From contig CAMDCN010000002.1 in the NCBI GenBank assembly GCA_945890485.1, positions 310,001 through 374,000 on the forward strand: a DNA stretch of 64,000 bases, given 5' to 3'. Both the position numbers and the translations under genes were made by a program. Shown in pieces: positions 25,990 to 34,419 of this stretch; position 1 is the stretch's first letter; each line of letters starts with the position of its first letter. This DNA comes from Candidatus Sulfopaludibacter sp. SbA3. Its GTDB lineage: Bacteria; Acidobacteriota; Terriglobia; Bryobacterales; Bryobacteraceae. The notes below the pieces were generated by a model, which had not been told where the DNA came from, searched no databases, and saw only the letters and a list, made by a program, of their open reading frames with translations.

Positions 25990-26996
25990 TGGCACAAAAG
26001 AAAGCCCTCATCACGGGCGTAAACGGTCAGGACGGCTCCTATCTCGCCGAGTTGCTGCTCCACAAGGGCTATGAGGTTCACGGTTTGGTGCGGCGGGTGG
26101 GCCTCGAAGCGCCCGAACGCCGGCTGGAGCGCGTGGTCGGTCTCCGTGATCAAATCAAACTCCACCCGGCATCGCTCGAGAACTATGCCGCCCTGTACCA
26201 GGCGATCTCCAAGATCCGCCCGGATGAGTGCTACCACCTGGCCGCCGCCAGCTTCGTCAGCTACGAGTTCGACGATGAGTTCTCCACTCTAACGACCAAT
26301 ATCAACGGCACGCACTACCTGCTCGCGTCGCTGAAGGACCTGGCGCCGAAATGCCGCTTCTATTTCGCCGGAACGTCCGAGATGTTTGGCGCCGCGGAGA
26401 TTTCGCCGCAGGATGAGTCCACGCGGTTCCGGCCGCGCTCCATCTACGGCATCAGCAAGGTGGCCGGCTTTGAGCTTACGCGCAACTATCGCGAACGCTA
26501 TGGCATGCATACGTCGAGCGGAATTCTGTTCAACCACGAATCCCCGCGGCGTGGATTCGAGTTCGTCACCCGCAAGATCACCAGCACCGTAGCGCGGATC
26601 CTGGCCGGACAGTCTTCCGAGCTACGCCTCGGCAACCTGGAGCCGCTCCGCGATTGGGGCGACGCCCGGCAGTACGTTGACGCGATGTGGCGGATGTTGC
26701 AGCAAGAGCACGCCGACGACTACGTGATCGCAACCGGCCGCCTGCACTCCGTGAAGCAGTTTGTCGAGATCGCATTCTCGAGCGTCGGCCTCGACTGGCG
26801 GAAGTATGTCGTCGTCGATCAGAACTACTATCGGCCCGCCGAAAAGATCCCGCTCTGCGGCAATCCAGCCAAGGCCAGCCGCGTGCTGGGCTGGGAGGCG
26901 ACCACGGACTTTGCTATGCTCGTCCGCGAGATGGTCGCCGAAGACTGCCGTTTGCTCGGTTTGGAACTTCCGGTCATCGAAACTACCGTTAGCTGA
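25989..26996 (+). CDS. GDP-mannose 4,6-dehydratase-like enzyme (second paralogue)
   Basis: This 335-residue extended SDR enzyme is related to Gmd. It has [14 protein letters not shown] (NADP site), GTSEMFG, YGISK (Tyr-Lys) and [15 protein letters not shown]. It differs from the first gmd in the segment after the first strand, which is RRVGLEAPERRLERV instead of the usual [10 protein letters not shown]. It may act on GDP-mannose or another nucleotide hexose to make a 6-deoxy or 4-keto sugar; GDP-6-deoxy-talose or rhamnose pathways are possible. Coupled to the GT2 gene upstream. Confidence 0.8.
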   Translation: MAQKKALITGVNGQDGSYLAELLLHKGYEVHGLVRRVGLEAPERRLERVVGLRDQIKLHPASLENYAALYQAISKIRPDECYHLAAASFVSYEFDDEFSTLTTNINGTHYLLASLKDLAPKCRFYFAGTSEMFGAAEISPQDESTRFRPRSIYGISKVAGFELTRNYRERYGMHTSSGILFNHESPRRGFEFVTRKITSTVARILAGQSSELRLGNLEPLRDWGDARQYVDAMWRMLQQEHADDYVIATGRLHSVKQFVEIAFSSVGLDWRKYVVVDQNYYRPAEKIPLCGNPAKASRVLGWEATTDFAMLVREMVAEDCRLLGLELPVIETTVS

Positions 26997-27005
26997 GGTT
27001 CGCCC

Positions 27006-28226
27006 ATGATCACCCGCCGCACTCTGCTGGCCTCGCCGGCCGTCAGCACTCTGTTCGCTGCGAAGCCCGGGCTCGGCGAGAAGCTGGCCGACGCGATGGC
27101 CGCCCCGGTTCTGAGGACGGCGCTGGTGCGCGAACCGGTGAAGATCGCCTCCATCGAACTGCTCAAGAACGGCGCGAGCTACATCGTCCGCGCCCGCTCC
27201 ACGTCCGGCGCCACGGGCTACGCCGACGCCCACAGCAACGTGATGAGTGCGGCCTACCCGATTCTGATCAAAAAGGTCGCGCCGTTCTTCGTCAACAAGG
27301 ACGCCCGCGAACTCGACGCTCTCCTCACCGGCGTCTATCTCGCCAGTTCCAACTACAAGTGGCAGGGTCTGCCGTTCTGGGTCAGCGTCGCGGTCGTTGA
27401 GATCGCCATTCTCGACCTGCTCGGCAAAGTGGCCAACCAGCCTCTCGGCGCGCTCATCGGCAAACCGCAGCGGGCCAAGATCCCGGTCTATCGCGCCAGC
27501 GGCAATCGCGGCAACTCGCCCGAAGAGGAGATTGCCTATCTGCAGAAGATCGTCGGCCAGACCGGCGCCGGGGCCATCAAGTTTCGCCTCGGCGCGCGCA
27601 TGACCTACAACGACGCCTCCACCCGCCGGGACCGCGCCCTCATCCCCCTCACCCGCAAAACCTTCGGCGACAAGTTCGCCATCTACGCCGACGCCAACGG
27701 CTCCTACGACGTGCCCCAAGCCATCCGGATTGGAAAGCTGATGGAAGAGCACAAGCTCGCCTTCTACGAAGAGCCCGTGCCCTTCGACTACTACGACGAG
27801 ACCAAGCAGATCGCTGACGCCCTGAAAATTCCCATCGCGCTCGGCGAGGAGGAGCCCAGCCTCCGCGGCATGCGCCGCATCATCGAGCACGGCATCGCTC
27901 GCGTGATCCAACCGGACCTGCTCTACTTCGGCGGTCTCATCCGGTCGATGAAAGTGGCCCGCATGGCCGAAGCCGCCGGGCTCGATTGCACAGCACACAT
28001 GTCCGGCGGCGGCTTGGGGTTCCTCTACGTCGCCCACTTCGCTTCGTCGATTCCCAACCCCGGCGCGCACCAGGAGTACAAGGGCGAAGACGACATTCTG
28101 CCGGTACATTCGGCTACCAGTTCGCTCAAGAGCGAGGCCGGCATGTTGACCGTGCCGACCGGCCCCGGCCTGGGAGTGGAGATTGACCCTGCCTTCCTCG
28201 CCAAAGCGACCGTGATTACCGCTTAG
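27006..28226 (+). CDS. exported enolase-superfamily (mandelate racemase/muconate lactonizing) enzyme
   Basis: This 406-residue protein starts MITRRTLLASPAVS, a twin-arginine signal, so it is probably periplasmic. Superfamily residues are visible: the KFR position (Lys on strand 2), Asp in YADANGSYD, Glu in FYEEPVP, Glu in LGEEEPS, and a His in CTAHMSGGGLG. Asp-Glu-Glu bind Mg2+, and Lys/His act as general base or acid. The likely reaction is dehydration or epimerisation of a sugar acid, but the exact substrate is not readable. It lies 9 bp after the gmd paralogue and overlaps the cytochrome gene convergently by 11 bp. Confidence 0.82.
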   Translation: MITRRTLLASPAVSTLFAAKPGLGEKLADAMAAPVLRTALVREPVKIASIELLKNGASYIVRARSTSGATGYADAHSNVMSAAYPILIKKVAPFFVNKDARELDALLTGVYLASSNYKWQGLPFWVSVAVVEIAILDLLGKVANQPLGALIGKPQRAKIPVYRASGNRGNSPEEEIAYLQKIVGQTGAGAIKFRLGARMTYNDASTRRDRALIPLTRKTFGDKFAIYADANGSYDVPQAIRIGKLMEEHKLAFYEEPVPFDYYDETKQIADALKIPIALGEEEPSLRGMRRIIEHGIARVIQPDLLYFGGLIRSMKVARMAEAAGLDCTAHMSGGGLGFLYVAHFASSIPNPGAHQEYKGEDDILPVHSATSSLKSEAGMLTVPTGPGLGVEIDPAFLAKATVITA

Positions 28227-28626
28227 GCTTCTGCCAGGCCCCGATGTATTCGACCAATCGGCGGGCGCGGACTAAGCCCATCTCCTGATCGTTCTCGACC
28301 TGCCGGAACAACGGCCCCCACACCGGCATCTCCCGGTTACCGTGCGCCGTCTTCTGGTCGCTTTCACCCAGGATCATCTTCTCCAACTCCGCCGCCGGAT
28401 ATTTGCCGCCGCGGCGAAAGGAGAGAGTCGTCAGATCAGGAACCTTGTCCTTCAACGCCGCCGCCACGGGGCCTTTTCCCTTCCCGTCCATGCCGTGGCA
28501 GGAGGCGCAGTAAGCCCCAAACAAACTCTTGCCGTCCATCTCCGCAATGAGTTTCCGCGGTGACCGATCCTGGCCGGCCACGGGCAGCACGGTCGCTAGC
28601 GCCAACAGGATAAATGCGATTCGCAT
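28216..28626 (-). CDS. small secreted c-type cytochrome
   Basis: This 136-residue protein has a signal peptide (MRIAFILLALATVLPVAGQ) and a single heme site CASCH. A Met in EMPVWGP, near the C-terminus, is the likely sixth iron ligand. The layout is that of a class I monoheme cytochrome c of the cytochrome_CBB3/C-551 type. It would carry electrons in the periplasm. No partner oxidase or dehydrogenase is adjacent, so the redox partner is unknown. Confidence 0.88.
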   Translation of the reverse strand: MRIAFILLALATVLPVAGQDRSPRKLIAEMDGKSLFGAYCASCHGMDGKGKGPVAAALKDKVPDLTTLSFRRGGKYPAAELEKMILGESDQKTAHGNREMPVWGPLFRQVENDQEMGLVRARRLVEYIGAWQKPKR

Positions 28627-28663
28627 GGAATTGTCCTCTGGCGCTAGTATATGGCGAATGCTG

Positions 28664-29986
28664 TTAGCCGTTGCGGACGATGCCCCTCAGGTCGTACGGC
28701 TCACTGCTGCCGCGCTGCACGAATGTGCCGTTTTCGAGGTAGAGCCGGTTCTGCGGATTCCTGTCGCTCCCCTGCGCGGAGTCTGTGTACTTCGGGTCGT
28801 TGAAGCTGATGAACTTGCGGCCCTGATCGTCGACGCCCATGCCCGTGGCCACGACGTAATGGTCGATGCCGAACAGGTTGCTCGCCGGATTCGTGCCGTG
28901 AGGACGGTTGACGCCCAGCATCACCGGCTTGCCGGCGCTCAACTGGCCTTCGAGGTACTGTAGCGCGGCGCTGTCCGACTTCATTACGGCAGCGTTCGTT
29001 TGGCCCGGCACGACGCGATGACTGCGGTCGCTCGTGTTCCGCATCATGTATTCGCAAGCGTTGTCGCACCGCGCGGCCGGGCGCTGGCCCGCGTAGTCGC
29101 CAGGGACTCGGGAATCAAACTGCGACACAAAATCGACTTTGATGTGAAGCGACGGTCCTGCCGTTGGGGGTTGGTCGCCCACGACCTTCACCAGCTCGGT
29201 CATCCGGCGCTTCTGATCGGCCTTCAGGTCCTTCAGGGTCATGTTGGTTTCGAACTTGCCGCTTGCCGGGTCATAGAACGATTGATAGCGGGCCTCCGCG
29301 AGACTCTGGGCGGTGACGCCTTTTTTTGCGAGCGCTGGCAGTTGGTCCAGCAGGCCGCCTTTGCCGGTGGCTGCTTCAGGAGCCTGGTTATACAGGTCGA
29401 ACGCGGCGGCGGCCAACATTTTGTTGCTAGGGTCGAGGCCCGCCTTGCGGCAGGCGGCTTCGTATTGCGGGCGAAACTGACGGAGATTCTCCAACTGTTT
29501 GGAGTCGGCGTTGCGCGGCGAATAGGCTTCGCCCTGGTAGGAGAAGGTGCCCTTGTTCGGCTTCTGGTTCGCCGGGTCGGTGTGCCCTTCGTACGCCGCT
29601 GTCATGCTGCCGTCCGGCTTCCGGGTTCCTTCCGCCACGCCGATGGCGATGGAGAGTTCGGAGTCGCCGCTGGAGAGTTCTTTGGTCAGGTCGAAGGTTG
29701 GACTGGGCCGGGAGGGCGGCGGCGCCGGGGTGCCGGCCGCTTTGGCCAGAACGGCCTGCGTCTTCGGTCCCACGATGCCGTCCACCTTCAGTCCGTGGGT
29801 TTGCTGAAACTTCCGCACGGCGGCTTCGGTCTTGGGTCCCCAGTCACCGTCTGCCTCCAGCGGAAAGCCGGCCTTGCTGAGCTGTTGCTGCAGTTGGGCG
29901 ACGGCAGGGCCCTTGTCGCCCAGCATCATTTCGAGCGGGGCCGAGACGGGCGCGGGGGAGGAAGAGACGGGCGTGATAGGGGGCAT
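28664..29986 (-). CDS. peptidoglycan-binding protein with lysozyme-like and papain-like domains
   Basis: This 440-residue protein has no signal peptide. Residues 22-82 are a PG_binding_1 domain (GDKGPAVAQLQQQL, then DGIVGPKTQAVL). Residues about 105-265 (SIAIGVAEGTRKPDG with Glu119, GTFSYQGEAYSPRNADSKQL) resemble a lysozyme-like secreted domain. Residues about 280-440 contain Cys307 and Cys311 (ARCDNAC), His376 in GIDHYVVATG and Asn396/Asp397, a papain/C39-like Cys-His-Asn/Asp set. It probably cuts cell wall twice, glycan and peptide. Lacking a leader, it may be exported by a contractile or type VI system, or released by lysis. No such apparatus is in the window. Confidence 0.65.
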   Translation of the reverse strand: MPPITPVSSSPAPVSAPLEMMLGDKGPAVAQLQQQLSKAGFPLEADGDWGPKTEAAVRKFQQTHGLKVDGIVGPKTQAVLAKAAGTPAPPPSRPSPTFDLTKELSSGDSELSIAIGVAEGTRKPDGSMTAAYEGHTDPANQKPNKGTFSYQGEAYSPRNADSKQLENLRQFRPQYEAACRKAGLDPSNKMLAAAAFDLYNQAPEAATGKGGLLDQLPALAKKGVTAQSLAEARYQSFYDPASGKFETNMTLKDLKADQKRRMTELVKVVGDQPPTAGPSLHIKVDFVSQFDSRVPGDYAGQRPAARCDNACEYMMRNTSDRSHRVVPGQTNAAVMKSDSAALQYLEGQLSAGKPVMLGVNRPHGTNPASNLFGIDHYVVATGMGVDDQGRKFISFNDPKYTDSAQGSDRNPQNRLYLENGTFVQRGSSEPYDLRGIVRNG

Positions 29987-30015
29987 CGGAAAGGTTCTCC
30001 TGGCTGACGTCCGTG

Positions 30016-30897
30016 TTATCGGGCCTCCTGCAAAGAGGTTGCTTTGAGAAATCGCAGAATGCGGCGGCCGAGAAACTGCCGGAACTCCGGCGTCAACGGG
30101 GGACAGTGTTTGCTGCCCCGCAACAGCTCCGTTTCCGCGTGCGGTAGCCAGGCTTCAATTTGCCGCAGTAGCGGCTCGCCTGGGGCGTGGATGTCGTGTT
30201 CGGCGCCGAAGACAAGCACTGGACAGCGCAGATTCTGCCAACCGTCATTGGCCTTAAACCGCGGAACGTTGAAGTCCAGGCGATAGGCCAGCAGCGCGTC
30301 GCCCAAGTATTGCGCCCAGGCTGCGTCGCGGGTCGTAAACTGCGTCGTCAGGATTCTCTCCAGCCGCGCGGGCGTCGGCTTCCAGCGATACATCATCAGT
30401 GGCCAGGCCGCGTCCACGATCCCCGCCCAGACGGAGCCCGAGACGACCCCGACCGGCACTACCAGCACCAGTTGCCGCAGCCGCTCCGGCATACCGAGCG
30501 CCGCCCGCAGCGCCGTCATGCCGCCCCAACTCACGCCGAGGAGCGCAAACTGAGCGAGGCGCAATTCGTCCGCAACCTCCCGGAGCCAAGCCGCCGGGTC
30601 CTGCATCCGCCGGTCCTCGCTCCAGGGTGATTGGCCCAGCACGTCGACGGAGTAGACGCGGCAGTGGTCCACCACCGGGCCGAGTTCCGGCAGCACATGC
30701 GCCGCCGAGGCCATCGCCCCGTGCAGCGCCACGAGTGGCGGTCCATCGACGGGCCCGGTGACCAGCACGCGCGTCCGGCCCTGCGCCGTGTTGGCGAATC
30801 GTTCCTCCACTTTCCCGGGGAACCGGGAGAGAAATTCCGCGCTCGCGCGCTGCATTTGCAGCTTTGCTTCCTCGCTCTGAAACACGATGGACGCCAT
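30016..30897 (-). CDS. alpha/beta hydrolase
   Basis: This is a 293-residue alpha/beta hydrolase fold enzyme. The start is the ATG at 30897 (MASIVFQSEEAKLQ). The open frame continues upstream inside the tetR gene in another frame, which is not used. The nucleophile elbow is GVSWGGM (Ser), the acid is Asp in GAEHDIHAPG, and the catalytic His is in GSKHCPPLTPE. The oxyanion region is LHGAMASA. It directly follows the tetR gene with a 2-bp gap, so TetR probably controls it. Substrate unknown. Confidence 0.85.
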   Translation of the reverse strand: MASIVFQSEEAKLQMQRASAEFLSRFPGKVEERFANTAQGRTRVLVTGPVDGPPLVALHGAMASAAHVLPELGPVVDHCRVYSVDVLGQSPWSEDRRMQDPAAWLREVADELRLAQFALLGVSWGGMTALRAALGMPERLRQLVLVVPVGVVSGSVWAGIVDAAWPLMMYRWKPTPARLERILTTQFTTRDAAWAQYLGDALLAYRLDFNVPRFKANDGWQNLRCPVLVFGAEHDIHAPGEPLLRQIEAWLPHAETELLRGSKHCPPLTPEFRQFLGRRILRFLKATSLQEAR

Positions 30898-30899
30898 GA

Positions 30900-31481
30900 C
30901 TACTTCTCCTGTTTGAGATGTTGGCTGAGTAGCTTTTTGAATAGACCCAGCGGATCCGGATGTCCGCCCTGCAGCCAAGCCAACAGGGCAAAGTAGTAGA
31001 ACGAAAAGAACGCGGCGCCGAACAGCGCCGCGGCTTCGGGCTTTGAGTGGAGCGCCGCCCGGTGCAGCGCTGCAACATGCTGGTGGACCTCGGCCACCTG
31101 CGCGGCGAACCGCTCGCTCCATGGCGGCTCCGCGAAGAGCGACTCGCGCAGCAGCGCCCGAGAGAGCACGGGACGCTTGGCATAGTAGTCGAAAAATGTT
31201 CCGGCGATGTGGGCCAACTCCTGCTCCAGGCTCCGCTTCCGTTTCGTGACCCGCGCCGCCGCCCAAGTCCGTTCCAGGTCCTCGAACAGGGCGGTGTGGA
31301 GAAGATCCTGTTTATCGCGAAAGTGGCTGAGGACTGCGCCCGTCGAGACCCCCGCCGTTAGCGCCACGGCGCGGAGGTTCATCTCCTCATAGCCCGCCGT
31401 CGCCAGCGCCTCGCGGGCGGCTTCGAGGATCCGGGCCCGGGTGGCCGCCTTCTGCACGGCGCGGTTGTTTTCCGGTAACAT
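30900..31481 (-). CDS. TetR/AcrR-family transcriptional regulator
   Basis: This 193-residue regulator starts MLPENNRAVQKAATRARILEAA at the ATG at 31481. The N-terminal helix-turn-helix is typical: VALTAGVSTGAVLSHFRDKQDLL. The C-terminal ligand domain is helical and hydrophobic, ending LFKKLLSQHLKQEK. It is followed 2 bp later by the alpha/beta hydrolase and diverges from the membrane protein gene. A perfect 23-bp palindrome covers its own start codon, so it is very likely autoregulated and controls both directions. Confidence 0.9.
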   Translation of the reverse strand: MLPENNRAVQKAATRARILEAAREALATAGYEEMNLRAVALTAGVSTGAVLSHFRDKQDLLHTALFEDLERTWAAARVTKRKRSLEQELAHIAGTFFDYYAKRPVLSRALLRESLFAEPPWSERFAAQVAEVHQHVAALHRAALHSKPEAAALFGAAFFSFYYFALLAWLQGGHPDPLGLFKKLLSQHLKQEK

Positions 31482-31498
31482 GTTCAATGAACATGTTA
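31476..31498. promoter_or_regulatory. TetR operator overlapping both divergent start codons
   Basis: Arms TAACATGTTC (31476-31485) and GAACATGTTA (31489-31498) flank a 3-bp centre AAT. The tetR start codon (31481) and the membrane-protein ATGs (31487, 31493) both lie within it. The length and symmetry match TetR-family operators. The overlap implies leaderless or very short-leader transcripts, or wrong start calls. Confidence 0.75.
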
Positions 31499-33226
31499 TC
31501 CCACTTTCGGCGATACCAGCACTGGCTACACCTCGCCGGGATCCTGTGGCTGAACGTTTACTTGGTGCGGCAGATTTTCTCGATCGAGTTTTCGGCGCAG
31601 CCGCAATCGATGCACGGCTTCTGGATGGCGATCGCGCGGTTGGCCGATGGGCATTGGTGGACACCGCACTGGTGGCCCTACTGGTACGGCGGCATGCCGT
31701 TTGAGTTGACCTATGCGCCGCTGCTGCCTTGGTTGACGAAGCACCTTGGACTCCATACTGTCTTCGGCCTCTCGCTGTGTCTCGGCCCGCTGGCTCTCTA
31801 TTGGTTCGCGTGGCGCCCGACTGGCAAAGCAGGTTGGAGCTTTGTCGCCGCGATCGTCTATTCGTTGACCGCACCGACCGAACTGCTTTTCCCCGACGCC
31901 AGTTTTGACTGGCGGCACCTCGGCGACGCCCGGCGGATGTATCTCCAGATCGTTTGGGACGAGACGCCGCACTATCTCGCGCTGGGGTTCCTGTTTCTTG
32001 GTTGGCGATGGTGGGCCGTTGCTTTGGCTGCGTTGGCGAATGCTTTCGGGGTCATGGGGGCGATACTGCTCGGCTTGTGCTGGTGCGTGGTCTCCGGGGA
32101 ATGGCGGAAAGTGGCTCTTGCAGGCGTACTCGGCTACCTCGTCGTATGTCCCTTTTATCCGCCCTCCATGCTCCCATTGCTCCGCGCGAACGCCGCGCTG
32201 TTTCCAGGGACGGCGTGGAGCGCGGCCTCGGCGTGGGGTTTGGCAGGAACGGTTGTAGGGATGGCCCTCCTGTGGGCGCTCAGCCGGAGGCTGCCGTCCT
32301 ACGGTCGCTTCTTCCTGCTATTGACCTTTCTCTTTGCGGTAATCCCTTGGCTCGAAGTTCGCTGGGGCAGCCACTTCGTGCTGCAGCCAATGCGCTACAA
32401 GATCGAGTTGGAGTTCGCGCTGGTTCTCAGCGCCGTGTTCACCGTTGCGGCACTGGTGGATCGCACGCCCATCTGGTGCCGCGCGCTCCTCGGCCTGGCC
32501 TTGCTCTGGCCGGCATCGGAACAGGTGATCCGCATCCGCCGCTTCAGCAAGGAGCTCGTCCGTTCCTCTGACGCTGATGGCATGGTGGAGTACCGCGCTG
32601 CTCGCTGGATCGAACAGAACATCCCGCGAAAGCTCGTTTTCGCGCCGGGGTCGATAGCGCAATGGATGAATGCCTTCTCAAACGTCAAACAGTACACAGG
32701 CGGCTCCTATCCCACGGCACCCACGACGATGCAGCAAACTCTAATGTGGGCGGTATTCTCAGAGACCGAGGCCGATCGCGCCATCGCCTTATTGCAGCAA
32801 GCCGGGGTGGAGGCCTTTGTCGTGTCCGGCCGGAACAGTTCCGAATTCTGGAAGCCGTACGCCAAGCCCGAGATCTTCGTGGACCGCCTGGAGCTGCTTT
32901 GGGAAGAGCAGGGCACGCGGATCTACGCCGTCCCGCGCCAAGGCACCATCGCGGTCGAATGGCACGATGACAACCACTTCTTCGCTGCTGGGCCTGGCAC
33001 GACCCCGGTCAACTGGCACGTCGGCTGGCGCGCGTTCCGCGCCGACGGTTCGTCTTCGCCGATCACGGCCAATGCCCAAGGACAGATCGTCGTCAACGAA
33101 CCCGTACTGCTCGCCTACGACGGCGGCCTGGAGGCCAAGCTTTGCCGCGCGGTCAGCGTGTTGACGCTGCTCGGTTGCATTGCTTGGCCCCTCTGGCGGC
33201 GACGGAAACTACCAGTCAATCACTGA
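31487..33226 (+). CDS. multispanning membrane protein, GT-C glycosyltransferase-like
   Basis: This protein of about 579 residues has around ten predicted membrane helices in the first 400 residues and a soluble extracytoplasmic C-terminal part (about 350-545), ending with another helix and a basic tail. The layout, with a Trp/Tyr-rich first loop (HWWTPHWWPYWYGGMPFE), resembles GT-C-type membrane glycosyltransferases and PTPS-related membrane proteins of unknown function. No definite catalytic Asp can be assigned. The start is the ATG at 31487 or 31493, within the TetR operator. It is probably derepressed together with the hydrolase. Confidence 0.65.
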   Translation: MNMLSHFRRYQHWLHLAGILWLNVYLVRQIFSIEFSAQPQSMHGFWMAIARLADGHWWTPHWWPYWYGGMPFELTYAPLLPWLTKHLGLHTVFGLSLCLGPLALYWFAWRPTGKAGWSFVAAIVYSLTAPTELLFPDASFDWRHLGDARRMYLQIVWDETPHYLALGFLFLGWRWWAVALAALANAFGVMGAILLGLCWCVVSGEWRKVALAGVLGYLVVCPFYPPSMLPLLRANAALFPGTAWSAASAWGLAGTVVGMALLWALSRRLPSYGRFFLLLTFLFAVIPWLEVRWGSHFVLQPMRYKIELEFALVLSAVFTVAALVDRTPIWCRALLGLALLWPASEQVIRIRRFSKELVRSSDADGMVEYRAARWIEQNIPRKLVFAPGSIAQWMNAFSNVKQYTGGSYPTAPTTMQQTLMWAVFSETEADRAIALLQQAGVEAFVVSGRNSSEFWKPYAKPEIFVDRLELLWEEQGTRIYAVPRQGTIAVEWHDDNHFFAAGPGTTPVNWHVGWRAFRADGSSSPITANAQGQIVVNEPVLLAYDGGLEAKLCRAVSVLTLLGCIAWPLWRRRKLPVNH

Positions 33227-34405
33227 GCCATCATCCGGATCGAACTGCGTCCGGTACGGCCGCGGCTCGCCCACTTGCGCCTTCAGCTTGTCTTCATCGA
33301 TTTCGATGCCCAAGCCAGGTCCGGTCGGCAGAGGCCGGTAGCCGCCCACGACAGGCGGCAGCGGCGTCTTCAACAGGTCCGCGTACTCGTTGTCGCCGCG
33401 CTCCTGAATCAGGAAGTTCGGCACCGAGCCGGCAATCTGCAAGCTGGCCGCGAGCGAACACGGGCCCTGCGGATTGTGCGGCGCGATCGGCAGATAGTAA
33501 GCCTCGGCCATGCCCGCAATGATCTTCAGTTCCGTGATGCCGCCGGCGTAGCAGATGTCCGGCTGCAGAATCATCGCGGCCTTCTTTTCGAGAATCTCGC
33601 GGAAGCCCCACTTCGTGAAGATGCGCTCGCCGGTCGCCAGCGGCACGCTGGTCTTCTTGGCGAGTTCGGCCATCACGTCCACGTTCAGCGCCTGCACCAC
33701 TTCTTCGTAGAACCAGGGGTTGTAGGGTTCGAGCGCCTTCATCATCACCATCGCCGTCGGCGGTTGCACCGCGCCGTGGAACTCGACGCCGATATCGACA
33801 GCCTTGCCCACCTTCTGCCGCAGCGCTTTGAAGCGTTCCACCACTTCATCGACGAACATCTGGCCTTCGTTGTATTTGAACGCCGCCCGCTTGTTCCCGC
33901 GCAGGCCTACCTTCATCGCGTTCACGCCGGTCTTTTCGCTCAGCACGCCATACACGCGAACCTTGTCGCGCGTCGGTCCACCCAGCAGCTTGTAGACGGG
34001 CACGCCATACACCTTGCCCTTGATGTCCCACAGCGCCTGGTCGATGCCGCTTGAGATTGCGGTCTTGATGGGGCCGCCGCGGTAGAACGCACCGCGATGG
34101 ATCGCCTGCCAGTGGTGCGTCACGCGGCACGGGTCCTGCCCGATCAGGTAGTGGCCCACTTCGAGCGCGCCCGCCGCGCAGGCCTTGGCGTCGTCCTTCA
34201 ACATCTCGCCCCAGCCGGTGACGCCGGCGTCGGTGGAGATCTTTACGAAGACCCAGGAATTTTTCAGGACGAAGGATTCAATCTTCGTCACCTTGATTGT
34301 GTCGTTCGGTCCCACGGCGGCCGCGTTGGTGCGCGGCGCCGTGAACATTGCGTCCAGGCCCAGCACGCCCGCGCCTCGCAGCATGGTTCGGCGGTCTATT
34401 GCCAT
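33209..34405 (-). CDS. galactonate-dehydratase-like enolase-superfamily enzyme, Tat-exported
   Basis: This 398-residue protein starts MAIDRRTMLRGAGVLGLD, a twin-arginine signal. It has superfamily metal ligands in VEFHGAV (with the His used by galactonate-type dehydratases), FYEEVVQ and ATGERIF, and a catalytic His in APHNPQGP. These are characteristic of the D-galactonate/gluconate dehydratase subgroup. It would convert a sugar acid to a 2-keto-3-deoxy acid in the periplasm; the exact sugar is not certain. It is the last gene in the minus-strand series, 14 bp after DUF1501. It overlaps the membrane-protein gene convergently by 18 bp. Confidence 0.84.
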   Translation of the reverse strand: MAIDRRTMLRGAGVLGLDAMFTAPRTNAAAVGPNDTIKVTKIESFVLKNSWVFVKISTDAGVTGWGEMLKDDAKACAAGALEVGHYLIGQDPCRVTHHWQAIHRGAFYRGGPIKTAISSGIDQALWDIKGKVYGVPVYKLLGGPTRDKVRVYGVLSEKTGVNAMKVGLRGNKRAAFKYNEGQMFVDEVVERFKALRQKVGKAVDIGVEFHGAVQPPTAMVMMKALEPYNPWFYEEVVQALNVDVMAELAKKTSVPLATGERIFTKWGFREILEKKAAMILQPDICYAGGITELKIIAGMAEAYYLPIAPHNPQGPCSLAASLQIAGSVPNFLIQERGDNEYADLLKTPLPPVVGGYRPLPTGPGLGIEIDEDKLKAQVGEPRPYRTQFDPDDGSVIDW

Positions 34406-34419
34406 CGTCTTTCTCTCCT

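Noticed and set aside
26622-28109. Minus-strand ORF of 495 aa
   Set aside because: Antisense to the enolase-superfamily gene, with no motifs.
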